A DNA stretch of 5,776 nt from Phycisphaerae bacterium (GTDB lineage Bacteria; Planctomycetota; Phycisphaerae; UBA1845; PWPN01), in the NCBI GenBank assembly GCA_003557125.1, contig PWPN01000048.1:1-5776 (forward strand), read 5' to 3'. Below are positions 1 to 5,763 of this stretch, in pieces. The notes under the pieces were generated by a model that saw nothing but the letters and a program-made list of their open reading frames with translations, made no database searches and had not been told where the DNA came from. The stretch's first letter is position 1; each line of letters opens with the position of its first letter. A program made the translations under genes and the position numbers.

Positions 1-333
1 ACTGTGCCATGTAATCAACGCTGCCGGTTGAAGGTGCGCATCGAGCAGGAACGTCCCGTCAAGGTGCCGATCCGGCAGGATGCCGTCCAAGTGCCGCTCC
101 GCCAGGTGTCCGCCTTCGAGCAAGCCCGCGACAGCCGACGCGCCCTCCCAGAACAGCATCTTCCGCGTCGTCAGGGGCCGATCCCAGTCGATCGCACCAC
201 GCCCCCCGTCCCCGAAGACCGTGAAGCCGTCTCCCGGGTGATAGTTTCGTCGTCGTACGACGCGTATGGCCAACCGTTGCATGATGAAAGCTTGCTCCTC
301 AAGAACATCGCGCACCGCCGAACCCCGTTCCAT
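1..333 (-). CDS. Partial gene: phage tail-associated protein, N-terminal 111 codons
   Basis: An open frame begins with ATG at 333 and runs off the low-coordinate edge without a stop, so only the N-terminus (111 residues) is present. It begins MERGSAVRDVLEEQAFIMQR. Near residues 36-51 there is a Gly/Asp-rich stretch (GDGFTVFGDGGRGAIDWD). Residues 75-105 are a histidine-leucine rich segment in which HL recurs (GGHLAERHLDG, then DRHLDG, then DAHLQP). I see no signal peptide or membrane segment. It starts 9 nt after the stop of the large tail protein and lies in the same frame, so it is probably cotranscribed and translationally coupled. A weak GAAG lies 7 nt before the ATG. A later ATG at 282 is preceded by GAGGAG, but with a 12-nt spacer, so 333 is preferred. 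I do not recognise the family; a tail role is inferred only from position. Confidence 0.72.
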   Translation of the reverse strand, partial: MERGSAVRDVLEEQAFIMQRLAIRVVRRRNYHPGDGFTVFGDGGRGAIDWDRPLTTRKMLFWEGASAVAGLLEGGHLAERHLDGILPDRHLDGTFLLDAHLQPAALITWHS

Positions 334-342
334 CGATGCGCT

Positions 343-2481
343 TCACACCGCCTCTGCGGGCAGGTCCGTCAGGCCAAGCGTCAACTCCGTCTCGTAACGG
401 CCTGCATGGAGTATGAACTTTCGCCCCAGCACGCTCGGCCAACGCGTCCCTGCACCGGTCGCTGTCGCGAATCCGATCTGCCGCCCGCGGATCTCGCTGA
501 TCCGATCGCCCAATTCATAACCCGTTTCGATCCAGGGAATGGCCGGCAGCACCCGGACCTGCCGATCCTGGTTGGCGCGCGCGAGCTGCTCAGCCACACG
601 CGCGATCGCCGCACTGTCGTCCCGCTCGACAGGCCCCATCCCCACCGTGCTCAACGCATTGTTCGTGTGCGATCGGGACGCGAACCGAAATGCCCGCGGT
701 CGATACACGACCTGCCCGTGCGTCCGAAGCGTCGCCTCGGCCAATGCGTCGGCCGGGAACGTCCCGATCAACCGCTCGTCGGAATCCAGCAACGCGGTGA
801 CACGAACCCGAAATGTCCGATCGACGAGCGCATACCACATGTTCTCGACAGCCGGGTCCTCGCCCGTCGGACAGATTTCACACGGATTCTCGCACTCGAG
901 ATAAATCCCCGCGCGGTCCTCGAGCACACGGACGCCGCCGGACTGCTGCTGCCATGTCGCTCCGCCGTCGAAGCTGATCTCGACCCAGACGCCAAGCGAA
1001 CGCCCGTCCGTCGAAACCGAGATCGTCGGGCGAAAGGGGCGCGGTCGGCGCATCCACGTGCCCCACGTCGTCACCACAGCCTCGGCCACACTCGAAAAGT
1101 CGAACGGACGATAGTCGTCGAACGGCGCATGCCGGTTGTAAAACGCACCCGTGAAGGCACCGTCCTCGTTCAACACCCAAAGCCGCGCGACATCCGTGTG
1201 ATATTTGAATTGATTGCCCTGGCGATGGTAGAGGCGGTACCAGACGGAATCGTAGACCCCCTCGCCCAGCGCTTCGACCTGCTCGGGCGTCAGCGCCGCC
1301 GCCTTGGCCACTTCGCGGTTCGGCTCAGCCACATTGTCGAGCCCGCTGCGCGGTCGCCACCCGGGCCACAACGGTACCGTCATCTCGTAGCGCTTCACAT
1401 CGCCGATGACGACCGGACTGTTGACGATCGCGCGATGGTCCCAGGCCACCTCCCCTCGCGACACGTTGTTCTCACGCAAAACCTGGCTCGCGCTCCGAGC
1501 GGAAGCGTCATACCACGGGCTCCCATCCATGCGCCGCCCACCGCGCGCCAGAAACAGCCGACGCACCGGCCCCGTCTCGGGCGACCAGATACGCAACCGC
1601 GTCCGCGGTGATCCGTCCACGTTGTCCGTCTCGGCCGAGACATGGAGGCCCGCCGATCGCACGAGCAGATGCAGCGCTTCGAGAAGGTTCGTCGCTTCGC
1701 AGACGAGCGACACCGGTTCGCGCGCCAGTGCCCGGCCGAAAACGTCCGTCCCCTCCTCCTCATCATTCACGAGCACCTCGGTCGCTTCGAAGATGTTGCC
1801 CTCAGCCACCGGCCCGCCTCGTACAAGATAGAACCAGACGAGATAGCGGAGCGCCGTCGCGTACGTCCACTTGATGCCGCCGCTGCCGCTGTCGTGCGTA
1901 AAGATGTCGATGCGACGCGAACCGCCGGTCGGCGACATCACCGTCAACGGCCAGGCCGCCCGGTTACCCCGCCCGTCCGGGTTGAACACGCACGGCAGCG
2001 CCGTCATGAGCACGGCCTTGTCCGCGAAGTCCGCCGGATCCTCCGCGAGCCCTTCCTCGATCCGTCCGTTGCGAACGTACCGCCCGTAAACCATCGCCTC
2101 GCGCGATCGCCCCAACCGCTCAAAGACATGCTCGGCCTCGAACACGTAGCTTTCCTGCTCGCCGCCGATGCGCCCGTCCCAGCGCGTGCGCTGGAGGGGA
2201 GGGTACCCGTCGAAAAGGATCGTGCGCCGTGCAGCCTCCGATTCATCCGTGGCGATCAGGAGTCGGCGGTCCGGATGATAACGACGTCGCGCCGCTTCCC
2301 CGTCGAATGCATCGTCAAGCCGCACGCACACCCGTGCCGTCGAGATGGCTGCATCGCATCGCTGGTGCACCTGCTCAACCGCCAGCCGTTCATCAACGCG
2401 AAACGCGCCCGACCCTGGTGCCGTCTCGACCGATATGCAAAAACGCTCAGCCGGTTCGGATCGTTGCCACATCGTTCCCAT
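343..2481 (-). CDS. Large phage tail protein, probable tail hub/baseplate-type (712 aa)
   Basis: A single long frame with balanced composition follows the gp37-like gene directly. The frame can open at ATG 2496 (717 aa), overlapping the upstream stop as ATGA. I chose ATG 2481 because GAGGG at 2494-2490 sits 8 nt before it, while 2496 has no visible ribosome binding site. Numbered from the longer form, residues 15-130 look beta-rich and include an LFDGYPP segment resembling the start of tail hub proteins. Residues 505-515 hold an exact Asp-box (SFDGGATW). Residues 535-542 hold three cysteines spaced CX3CX2C. The C-terminus (about 655-710) contains GYELGDRISEIRGRQIGF and ends in YETELTLGL, similar in style to the closing beta domain of gp27/gpP-like or Tal-like hubs. 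There is no signal peptide. It is not a sheath or tape measure: the length and lack of long coiled coil argue against these. The hub assignment is inference from style and position; the coding call is firm. Confidence 0.85.
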   Translation of the reverse strand: MGTMWQRSEPAERFCISVETAPGSGAFRVDERLAVEQVHQRCDAAISTARVCVRLDDAFDGEAARRRYHPDRRLLIATDESEAARRTILFDGYPPLQRTRWDGRIGGEQESYVFEAEHVFERLGRSREAMVYGRYVRNGRIEEGLAEDPADFADKAVLMTALPCVFNPDGRGNRAAWPLTVMSPTGGSRRIDIFTHDSGSGGIKWTYATALRYLVWFYLVRGGPVAEGNIFEATEVLVNDEEEGTDVFGRALAREPVSLVCEATNLLEALHLLVRSAGLHVSAETDNVDGSPRTRLRIWSPETGPVRRLFLARGGRRMDGSPWYDASARSASQVLRENNVSRGEVAWDHRAIVNSPVVIGDVKRYEMTVPLWPGWRPRSGLDNVAEPNREVAKAAALTPEQVEALGEGVYDSVWYRLYHRQGNQFKYHTDVARLWVLNEDGAFTGAFYNRHAPFDDYRPFDFSSVAEAVVTTWGTWMRRPRPFRPTISVSTDGRSLGVWVEISFDGGATWQQQSGGVRVLEDRAGIYLECENPCEICPTGEDPAVENMWYALVDRTFRVRVTALLDSDERLIGTFPADALAEATLRTHGQVVYRPRAFRFASRSHTNNALSTVGMGPVERDDSAAIARVAEQLARANQDRQVRVLPAIPWIETGYELGDRISEIRGRQIGFATATGAGTRWPSVLGRKFILHAGRYETELTLGLTDLPAEAV

Positions 2482-2489
2482 GGATCCAT

Positions 2490-2494
2490 CCCTC
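2490..2494 (-). promoter_or_regulatory. Ribosome binding site overlapping a stop codon, for the large tail protein
   Basis: GAGGG overlaps the TGA stop of the gp37-like gene (2495-2493) and lies 8 nt before ATG 2481. A ribosome finishing the upstream gene would be placed on this site, which suggests translational coupling. The alternative ATG at 2496 overlaps the same stop as ATGA. Confidence 0.6.
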
Positions 2495-3353
2495 ATGCGC
2501 CGAGCTGCGCGAACTGAATCTCGAACGGCTGAACCGCCTCACCCGTCAGCGCATCGCGTTGCCGGGGTCCCCGCCGCGTAAAGCTTCTCAGCACACACGT
2601 CTCGAAAGCACGCCCGAAACCGTCCACAAGCGTCTTGTCCGAACCTTCCCGGATTTCGAGCTCGATCGCCTCTTCGAGCGCGTTCAGTCCCGCATCATCC
2701 TCCGCACGGAGCACGCCGCGCCACAAGATCGGCCGTTCCCGCACGCCGAGGTGACGCTCGAACACGCCGTCGATCCCTGGAAACGAAAACGCGCTGCCGG
2801 CGCGTTGAAGCCCCCCGACCTCGACCTCGACAAAACCCGCATCACCCGCCAGAGCGACACCACCGAACGTCGGTGCCGTCCCGACCGCCGGACGGCTGAC
2901 CGCATACACCTGCTCCCACACCATCGTGCCCAGCGCATCAGCCGCACGATCCGTCGTGCCGATCGGCCGTTCCTCGAGCAGCACCGCGCGCCACGTCTGT
3001 GCGAGATCGCCTTGCGCAAGTGCCTCAGCCACACGCTCCGCCAATGTCCAGAGGCCCACCTGCCCGTCCGCGCCGAGGCGGGCATCGTCTTGGTCGCGAA
3101 GACTTCGCGTCGCTAAAACGGCACTTATTGAAGGATTGCCCGGCGTCAGGCTGACACGCTCCGGCCCCTTTCGACCCGTCACCACCACGTACGCCGCGGG
3201 CAAACGCTCGCGACCGATCGTCTCGGCCCATGCGCTCCGATCGCCCGGACCCCGCGCGGCCACGGTCGCCAGCAGCGGCCCGCCGCCGTCCGACAACCCC
3301 GCCAGTCGGGAAACGACTTCGTTTTCAATGGTCTGCCAATCACTCATAGCCAT
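2493..3353 (-). CDS. Mu gp37-like (DUF1834) protein fused to a C-terminal tail-like domain (286 aa)
   Basis: Residues 1-156 have the layout of the Mu gp37/DUF1834 family: an N-terminal helix (IENEVVSRLAGL), the strand segment LPAAYVVVTG at 51-60, and the tryptophan-containing helix and strand pair around 120-155. This family sits right after gp36 in Mu-like phages and is thought to act at the head-tail junction or tail end. Residues about 165-286 form a second part (FPGIDGVFERHLGVRERPILWRG begins at 191) ending in EIQFAQLGA; its alternating pattern resembles distal-tail or tail-tube type beta domains, which is inference. At 286 aa it is much longer than typical gp37 proteins. I chose ATG 3353 because GGTGG at 3364-3360 lies 6 nt upstream; 3371 (292 aa) has no such site and 3347 is spaced too far. 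Its stop overlaps the next frame as ATGA at 2496-2493. Confidence 0.82.
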   Translation of the reverse strand: MAMSDWQTIENEVVSRLAGLSDGGGPLLATVAARGPGDRSAWAETIGRERLPAAYVVVTGRKGPERVSLTPGNPSISAVLATRSLRDQDDARLGADGQVGLWTLAERVAEALAQGDLAQTWRAVLLEERPIGTTDRAADALGTMVWEQVYAVSRPAVGTAPTFGGVALAGDAGFVEVEVGGLQRAGSAFSFPGIDGVFERHLGVRERPILWRGVLRAEDDAGLNALEEAIELEIREGSDKTLVDGFGRAFETCVLRSFTRRGPRQRDALTGEAVQPFEIQFAQLGA

Positions 3354-3452
3354 CACATTCCACCATCGCATCGAAGCACGCGTACGAACCGCGCTGTCGC
3401 ACCCGAGCCGAAACCCCCATCCGAGCCGCTGCCATCCGAACCGCGACTATCT

Positions 3453-3480
3453 TCCGAACCGCGTCCGTAAGGGAACGGAC
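3453..3480. repeat. 28-nt repeat unit, copy A, with perfect hairpin
   Basis: This unit matches 3520-3547 at 24 of 28 positions. Its second half is a perfect inverted repeat: GTCCGT (3463-3468), a 6-nt loop AAGGGA, and ACGGAC (3475-3480). Confidence 0.75.
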
Positions 3481-3485
3481 CGTAG

Positions 3486-3507
3486 CGGCCGCCCCCCGTG
3501 GCGGCCG
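3486..3507. repeat. 8-bp perfect inverted repeat next to a run of nine C
   Basis: CGGCCGCC (3486-3493) and GGCGGCCG (3500-3507) pair perfectly around a 6-nt loop. A run of nine C (3509-3517) follows on the plus strand. The hairpin lies between the two 28-nt repeat copies. There is no T-run, so I do not call it a terminator. Confidence 0.7.
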
Positions 3508-3519
3508 TCCCCCCCCCGA

Positions 3520-3547
3520 TCCGAGCCGCGACCGTGAGGGAGCGGAC
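3520..3547. repeat. 28-nt repeat unit, copy B
   Basis: Direct repeat of 3453-3480, with four substitutions, three of them A/G transitions. Two of the changes lie in the stem and leave only a CCG/CGG core plus a G-U pair, while the loop AGGGA core is kept. Confidence 0.75.
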
Positions 3548-3557
3548 AGAACAACCC

Positions 3558-4001
3558 TCACAAACCTTTCAGCGAATCGCGCGTCAGGATGCGCACGTTC
3601 CCCGTGACCGCTGCGCCGAGACCCGCAGCCGGGTTGCCTGCAGGTGCAGCCGCAGACGGCAGAACGACCTCGCCGGCCGCGACGCGTTCGAGCCATTGCA
3701 ACGCCGACTCGCGCTTTCGTCGTACGTCGTCGGGAACGGGCGGTCGACGCATATGCAACCGGTGGGCCGCCAGGTCCAGCGTGATCGACTTGAGCACAGC
3801 CGCCAGCGACGGCTCGCCGCCGACGTCCACCGGCACGCCGCAGCGACGCGCGACATAACTGTTGACTTCGCCCTGGGCAGCCTCCAGTGCCTCCGCAACC
3901 TTGCTTTCATCAAACGCACCGCTGCCCGTATCGTCCGTAAGTTGAACGAGCAGCGCCGTGCCCAGCCGCTCCTGGAGATCGTTCGCGTTCGCGTACCCCA
4001 T
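3558..4001 (-). CDS. Mu gp36-like protein, DUF1320 family (147 aa)
   Basis: The protein begins MGYANANDLQERLG and continues with VQLTDDTGSGAFDESKV, the characteristic opening of DUF1320 (Mu gp36): an N-terminal helix, the QLTD motif at 20-23, then a long helix (32-53) leading to a YVARRCGVPV turn. Residues 65-85 (SLAAVLKSITLDLAAHRLHMR) match the conserved helix of the family, and the C-terminus NVRILTRDSLKGL is the usual short closing motif. Length is normal for the family. Mu gp36 belongs to the head-completion or head-tail joining cluster; the exact role is not firmly known. AAGGA at 4014-4010 lies 8 nt before ATG 4001, which fixes the start; an in-frame ATG at 4010 overlaps that site, and extension to 4166 would run through the upstream hairpin and into the capsid gene. 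It sits between gpT-like and gp37-like genes, as in Mu. Confidence 0.88.
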   Translation of the reverse strand: MGYANANDLQERLGTALLVQLTDDTGSGAFDESKVAEALEAAQGEVNSYVARRCGVPVDVGGEPSLAAVLKSITLDLAAHRLHMRRPPVPDDVRRKRESALQWLERVAAGEVVLPSAAAPAGNPAAGLGAAVTGNVRILTRDSLKGL

Positions 4002-4009
4002 GACATGCA

Positions 4010-4016
4010 TCCTTCC
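4010..4016 (-). promoter_or_regulatory. Ribosome binding site of the gp36-like gene
   Basis: GGAAGGA ends 8 nt before ATG 4001. The in-frame ATG at 4010 overlaps the site itself, so translation should begin at 4001. This rejects the longer reading frame that extends toward 4166. Confidence 0.75.
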
Positions 4017-4066
4017 ACCGACCGGAAAGCCTCTGACACGATTCTCACTCGCCTCGCCGCCCGCGC

Positions 4067-4097
4067 TCGGCCCGGAGGCCGTCAACCTCCGGGCCGA
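4067..4097 (-). terminator. Perfect 12-bp stem hairpin after the capsid gene; possible terminator, attenuator or processing site
   Basis: TCGGCCCGGAGG (4067-4078) and CCTCCGGGCCGA (4086-4097) are exact reverse complements around a 7-nt loop. The hairpin sits about 43 nt past the capsid stop and 65 nt before the gp36-like start. No T-run follows on either strand, so it is not a textbook Rho-independent terminator. It could reduce read-through or protect the 3' end of the capsid transcript, giving more coat protein than downstream minor proteins. The structure is certain from the sequence; its role is inferred. Confidence 0.6.
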
Positions 4098-4140
4098 CCC
4101 GTAAGCGTCATGGAATGACACTCGGAAGGTAGGACAACTG

Positions 4141-5058
4141 TCACGCGAAGGAGGTGCGCACCGCAAACTGCCAGTAACCGTAGGTCATGCAGTACCGTGC
4201 GCGGACGCCGAAGAGCAGTTTTTCGCGCTTGAACAGCTCCTCGCTGTTCTCCGCCAGAGCGCCGAACTCGACCGGCTCACGATCCTGGAAGATGAAAGGC
4301 CGTACCACGCCGTCGGTCTTCAGCAGGTACCACACGTTCGCAGCCGACAGCCAGGGCAGCGCGATGACGCGCGCCGCGCCGGCCAGCACGTTCGTCGTCT
4401 GGTTGATGACCGTCGCGTTGACCGCTTCCATGGCCGTGAACAGCATCGTCGGCGGCACGACGCACACGAGCTGCGTCATCGTCATCGGCAACGGCTCGCC
4501 CTGGTCGTCCTTGAACCCCAGCATGGCCGCAATCGACTGACGCAGCGAGCCCTTGAACTCCTCGGTCGTCGGCTGATCGTCCTCAGCCTCGACGTCATAC
4601 GTCAGGTCATTGTTCTGGGCGCCCGAGGCGCCCGAAGCGTGCCCATCGCTGAAGAAGCTCGCCCCGTCATAGCTCTGGCAGCCCACCGACGCCCCGTTGA
4701 CGAGCAGCTGTGCGATGAGGTAATCCTTGTGCGTCGCCGCACGCTGGGCCAGCTCGCCGACCCGCACCCGGATCTGGCCGGTCTGATCGTCGGCGATCTC
4801 GTCGCGGTCGACCTCGATCGTCGCTTCGTACTTGAGGTTCTCGACCGAATAGCTCTCGGTGCGAAGACCCTGCGCGAGTCGCCCCGTCCCCCATTCGCGC
4901 ATCCTGGGCACCGTCCCCAGCCATCGGTACGTTTCCGCATCCGAGCTGGAAGCGATGCGCGTCGCCAGATCCTGATAGTACGTCGTCGTATTTTCGAAGC
5001 GGTCGAAAAACTCGCTTCGCAACCCCTTGACATTCAATCCCGTCGAAACGACCGCCAT
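4141..5058 (-). CDS. Mu-like major capsid protein, gpT family (305 aa)
   Basis: This is the coat protein that forms the capsid shell. Recognisable gpT-family elements in order: the N-terminal FFDRFENTTTYYQDLATRI (17-35), YRWLGTVPRMREWGTGR (44-60), the conserved strand pair SYSVENLKYEATIEVDRDEIADD (69-91), the SYDGASFFSDGH motif (129-140), then VRPFIFQDREPVEF (252-265) and the C-terminal FGVRARYCMTYGYWQFAV (283-300). Each corresponds to a motif I know from Mu gpT, including YGWLG, YDGxxFF, PFIFQ and YGxWQ, and the length is typical of that family. There is no N-terminal signal and no scaffold or protease domain. The start is fixed by AGGAG at 5070-5066 with a 7-nt spacer. The gene is flanked by non-coding gaps on both sides, with a strong hairpin just downstream, which could allow its dosage to be set separately from the minor proteins; that last point is inference. 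Confidence 0.95.
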   Translation of the reverse strand: MAVVSTGLNVKGLRSEFFDRFENTTTYYQDLATRIASSSDAETYRWLGTVPRMREWGTGRLAQGLRTESYSVENLKYEATIEVDRDEIADDQTGQIRVRVGELAQRAATHKDYLIAQLLVNGASVGCQSYDGASFFSDGHASGASGAQNNDLTYDVEAEDDQPTTEEFKGSLRQSIAAMLGFKDDQGEPLPMTMTQLVCVVPPTMLFTAMEAVNATVINQTTNVLAGAARVIALPWLSAANVWYLLKTDGVVRPFIFQDREPVEFGALAENSEELFKREKLLFGVRARYCMTYGYWQFAVRTSFA

Positions 5059-5065
5059 GATTGAT

Positions 5066-5072
5066 CTCCTGT
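5066..5072 (-). promoter_or_regulatory. Ribosome binding site of the major capsid gene
   Basis: ACAGGAG lies with a 7-nt spacer before ATG 5058. It is a near-ideal Shine-Dalgarno site, as expected for a highly expressed coat protein, and is shared in form with the decoration gene upstream. Confidence 0.85.
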
Positions 5073-5166
5073 AAAATGCAGGCAGTATGTACTCTGATTA
5101 TTTTTCCCAGGGCTTCAGCGTTTAGCCTTCTACTGGACATCGAAGCTATGCGGCGAGACTGCCCCG

Positions 5167-5184
5167 AATCTCAAATCTCAAATC
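5167..5184. repeat. Tandem heptamer AATCTCA, about 2.6 copies
   Basis: Two full AATCTCA units and a further AATC lie in the gap between the decoration and capsid genes. The 11-mer ATCTCAAATCT inside it recurs exactly at 5764-5774, in the leader at the window edge. Such a repeat in two separate gaps suggests a dispersed intergenic element rather than chance. Confidence 0.6.
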
Positions 5185-5236
5185 CGATCCAACCCGGGTG
5201 GGGGCTCCTGTCGACCAAGTGCCTCTTCAACCCCCC

Positions 5237-5641
5237 TTACGGCTTCGGCGTCACCTGGATGCGCAGCACGATCGTGTTGACAGCCGTCACGTCGACCTGG
5301 TAGCCGACGAACGAGGTCGCCTCGCTCGACGTGGTCAGCATTTCGTCGTCGGACGCGTAAATCGCCGTCAGATTGTTCGCCCGGCTCGCCGAGGCCAGCG
5401 CGTGCTCGAAGTCGCCCTGCGTATAGACGCGGACCATCCGTTCGCCGTCACTTCCGCCGGAATTGTCCACCTCGTCGTAGGCCACGCCCGCGAACGAGTC
5501 CCCGGCCACCAAAGGCCGTGCATGGCCTCCGTTCAGTCCGACCAGCGCGCCTTTGTGGATATGCGTCGATGCCTTGACCGGCATGGTCCGCAGCTCCTGG
5601 TCGACGTAACGGTTCAGTTCACGATTCGCACTCAATGCCAT
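5237..5641 (-). CDS. Probable capsid decoration/cement protein (134 aa)
   Basis: A small soluble protein encoded immediately upstream of the major capsid gene, a common position for head decoration or stabilising proteins. After an N-terminal helix (SANRELNRYVDQELRTM) it is almost entirely short beta strands with turns: IHKGALVGLNGGHARPLVAGDSFAGVAYDE, then MVRVYTQGDFEHALA, IYASDDEMLTTSS and finally VNTIVLRIQV. The KGALVGL...AGDSFAGVA pattern and the YASDD turn resemble DUF2190-type capsid cement proteins, but I cannot confirm the family. No cysteines, signal peptide or membrane segment. Two adjacent ATGs exist at 5644 and 5641; 5641 is chosen because AGGAG at 5653-5649 then has a 7-nt spacer, exactly as for the capsid gene, and both share the octamer ACAGGAGA. 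The stop is TAA at 5239-5237. No clear terminator follows it. Confidence 0.8.
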   Translation of the reverse strand: MALSANRELNRYVDQELRTMPVKASTHIHKGALVGLNGGHARPLVAGDSFAGVAYDEVDNSGGSDGERMVRVYTQGDFEHALASASRANNLTAIYASDDEMLTTSSEATSFVGYQVDVTAVNTIVLRIQVTPKP

Positions 5642-5648
5642 CATCCGT

Positions 5649-5655
5649 CTCCTGT
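5649..5655 (-). promoter_or_regulatory. Ribosome binding site of the decoration-protein gene
   Basis: The sequence ACAGGAG precedes two adjacent ATGs. The spacer is 7 nt to ATG 5641 and 4 nt to ATG 5644, so it decides the start in favour of 5641. The same ACAGGAGA octamer at the same distance precedes the capsid gene. Confidence 0.8.
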
Positions 5656-5662
5656 CTTGTTA

Positions 5663-5678
5663 CACGGACCTTTCCGTG
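5663..5678. repeat. Small perfect hairpin in the leader of the decoration gene
   Basis: CACGGA (5663-5668) and TCCGTG (5673-5678) pair perfectly around a 4-nt loop. On the transcript it would form 7 nt before the ACAGGAG ribosome binding site. It could be the end of an upstream transcript, a translation control element or an operator; there is no T-run, and none of these can be chosen from sequence alone. Confidence 0.5.
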
Positions 5679-5763
5679 CATTAGGTTGCCGACTTGGATC
5701 ACACAACCAATCCTCTTGCTCTACAGATCTTGTGCGCGCCTTAGCGTGGTCGGCCGTGTCAAT

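Larger units (their letters stand above)
3382..3547. repeat. Cluster of degenerate CCGARCCG repeats in an intergenic gap
   Basis: The gap between the gp37-like and gp36-like genes (3354-3557) is packed with variants of a short word on the plus strand: ACGAACCGCG near 3384, CCCGAGCCG near 3402, ATCCGAGCCGC at 3419, ATCCGAACCGCG at 3434, TTCCGAACCGCG at 3452 and ATCCGAGCCGCG at 3519. The middle copies are spaced 15-18 nt apart. I see no gene in this gap on either strand. It resembles dispersed intergenic repeat clusters of bacterial chromosomes more than phage DNA, which is inference. Confidence 0.75.
5059..5236. other. Non-coding gap between decoration and capsid genes
   Basis: No plausible gene is present on either strand. 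It holds the AATCTCA tandem repeat, a self-complementary ACCCGGGT near 5193-5200, a locally AT-rich patch around 5095-5106 and the capsid ribosome binding site. I looked for a -35/-10 promoter pair on the minus strand and found none that is convincing. Confidence 0.6.

Noticed and set aside
868..894. A radical SAM iron-sulfur motif in the large tail protein, from CX3CX2C
   Set aside because: The protein lacks any other radical SAM feature and the motif is near the C-terminal third among beta strands. Metal binding of another kind remains possible.
4..1611. A 535-codon open frame on the plus strand
   Set aside because: It lies antisense to the large tail protein and the partial gene, is unusually rich in Arg, Pro and His, and has no recognisable motif. 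It is a high-GC shadow of the minus-strand genes.
1642..3116. Two long plus-strand frames (1642-2517 and 2229-3116)
   Set aside because: Both are antisense to the gp37-like and large tail genes, overlap each other, and have Arg/Pro/His-biased composition. The minus-strand reading has domain matches and coupled starts and stops.
3453..3547. A CRISPR array, suggested by repeated units in the 3382-3547 gap
   Set aside because: Repeat words vary in sequence, spacing is too short (15-18 nt) and irregular, and there are no unique spacers or cas genes.
4002..4166. An N-terminal extension of the gp36-like gene back to ATG 4166
   Set aside because: It would run through the 12-bp hairpin and overlap the end of the capsid gene, and the added residues do not fit DUF1320. 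ATG 4001 has a good ribosome binding site.
5757..5762. A perfect TTGACA on the minus strand as a -35 promoter element
   Set aside because: No acceptable -10 hexamer lies 16-18 nt downstream; that region is GC-rich.
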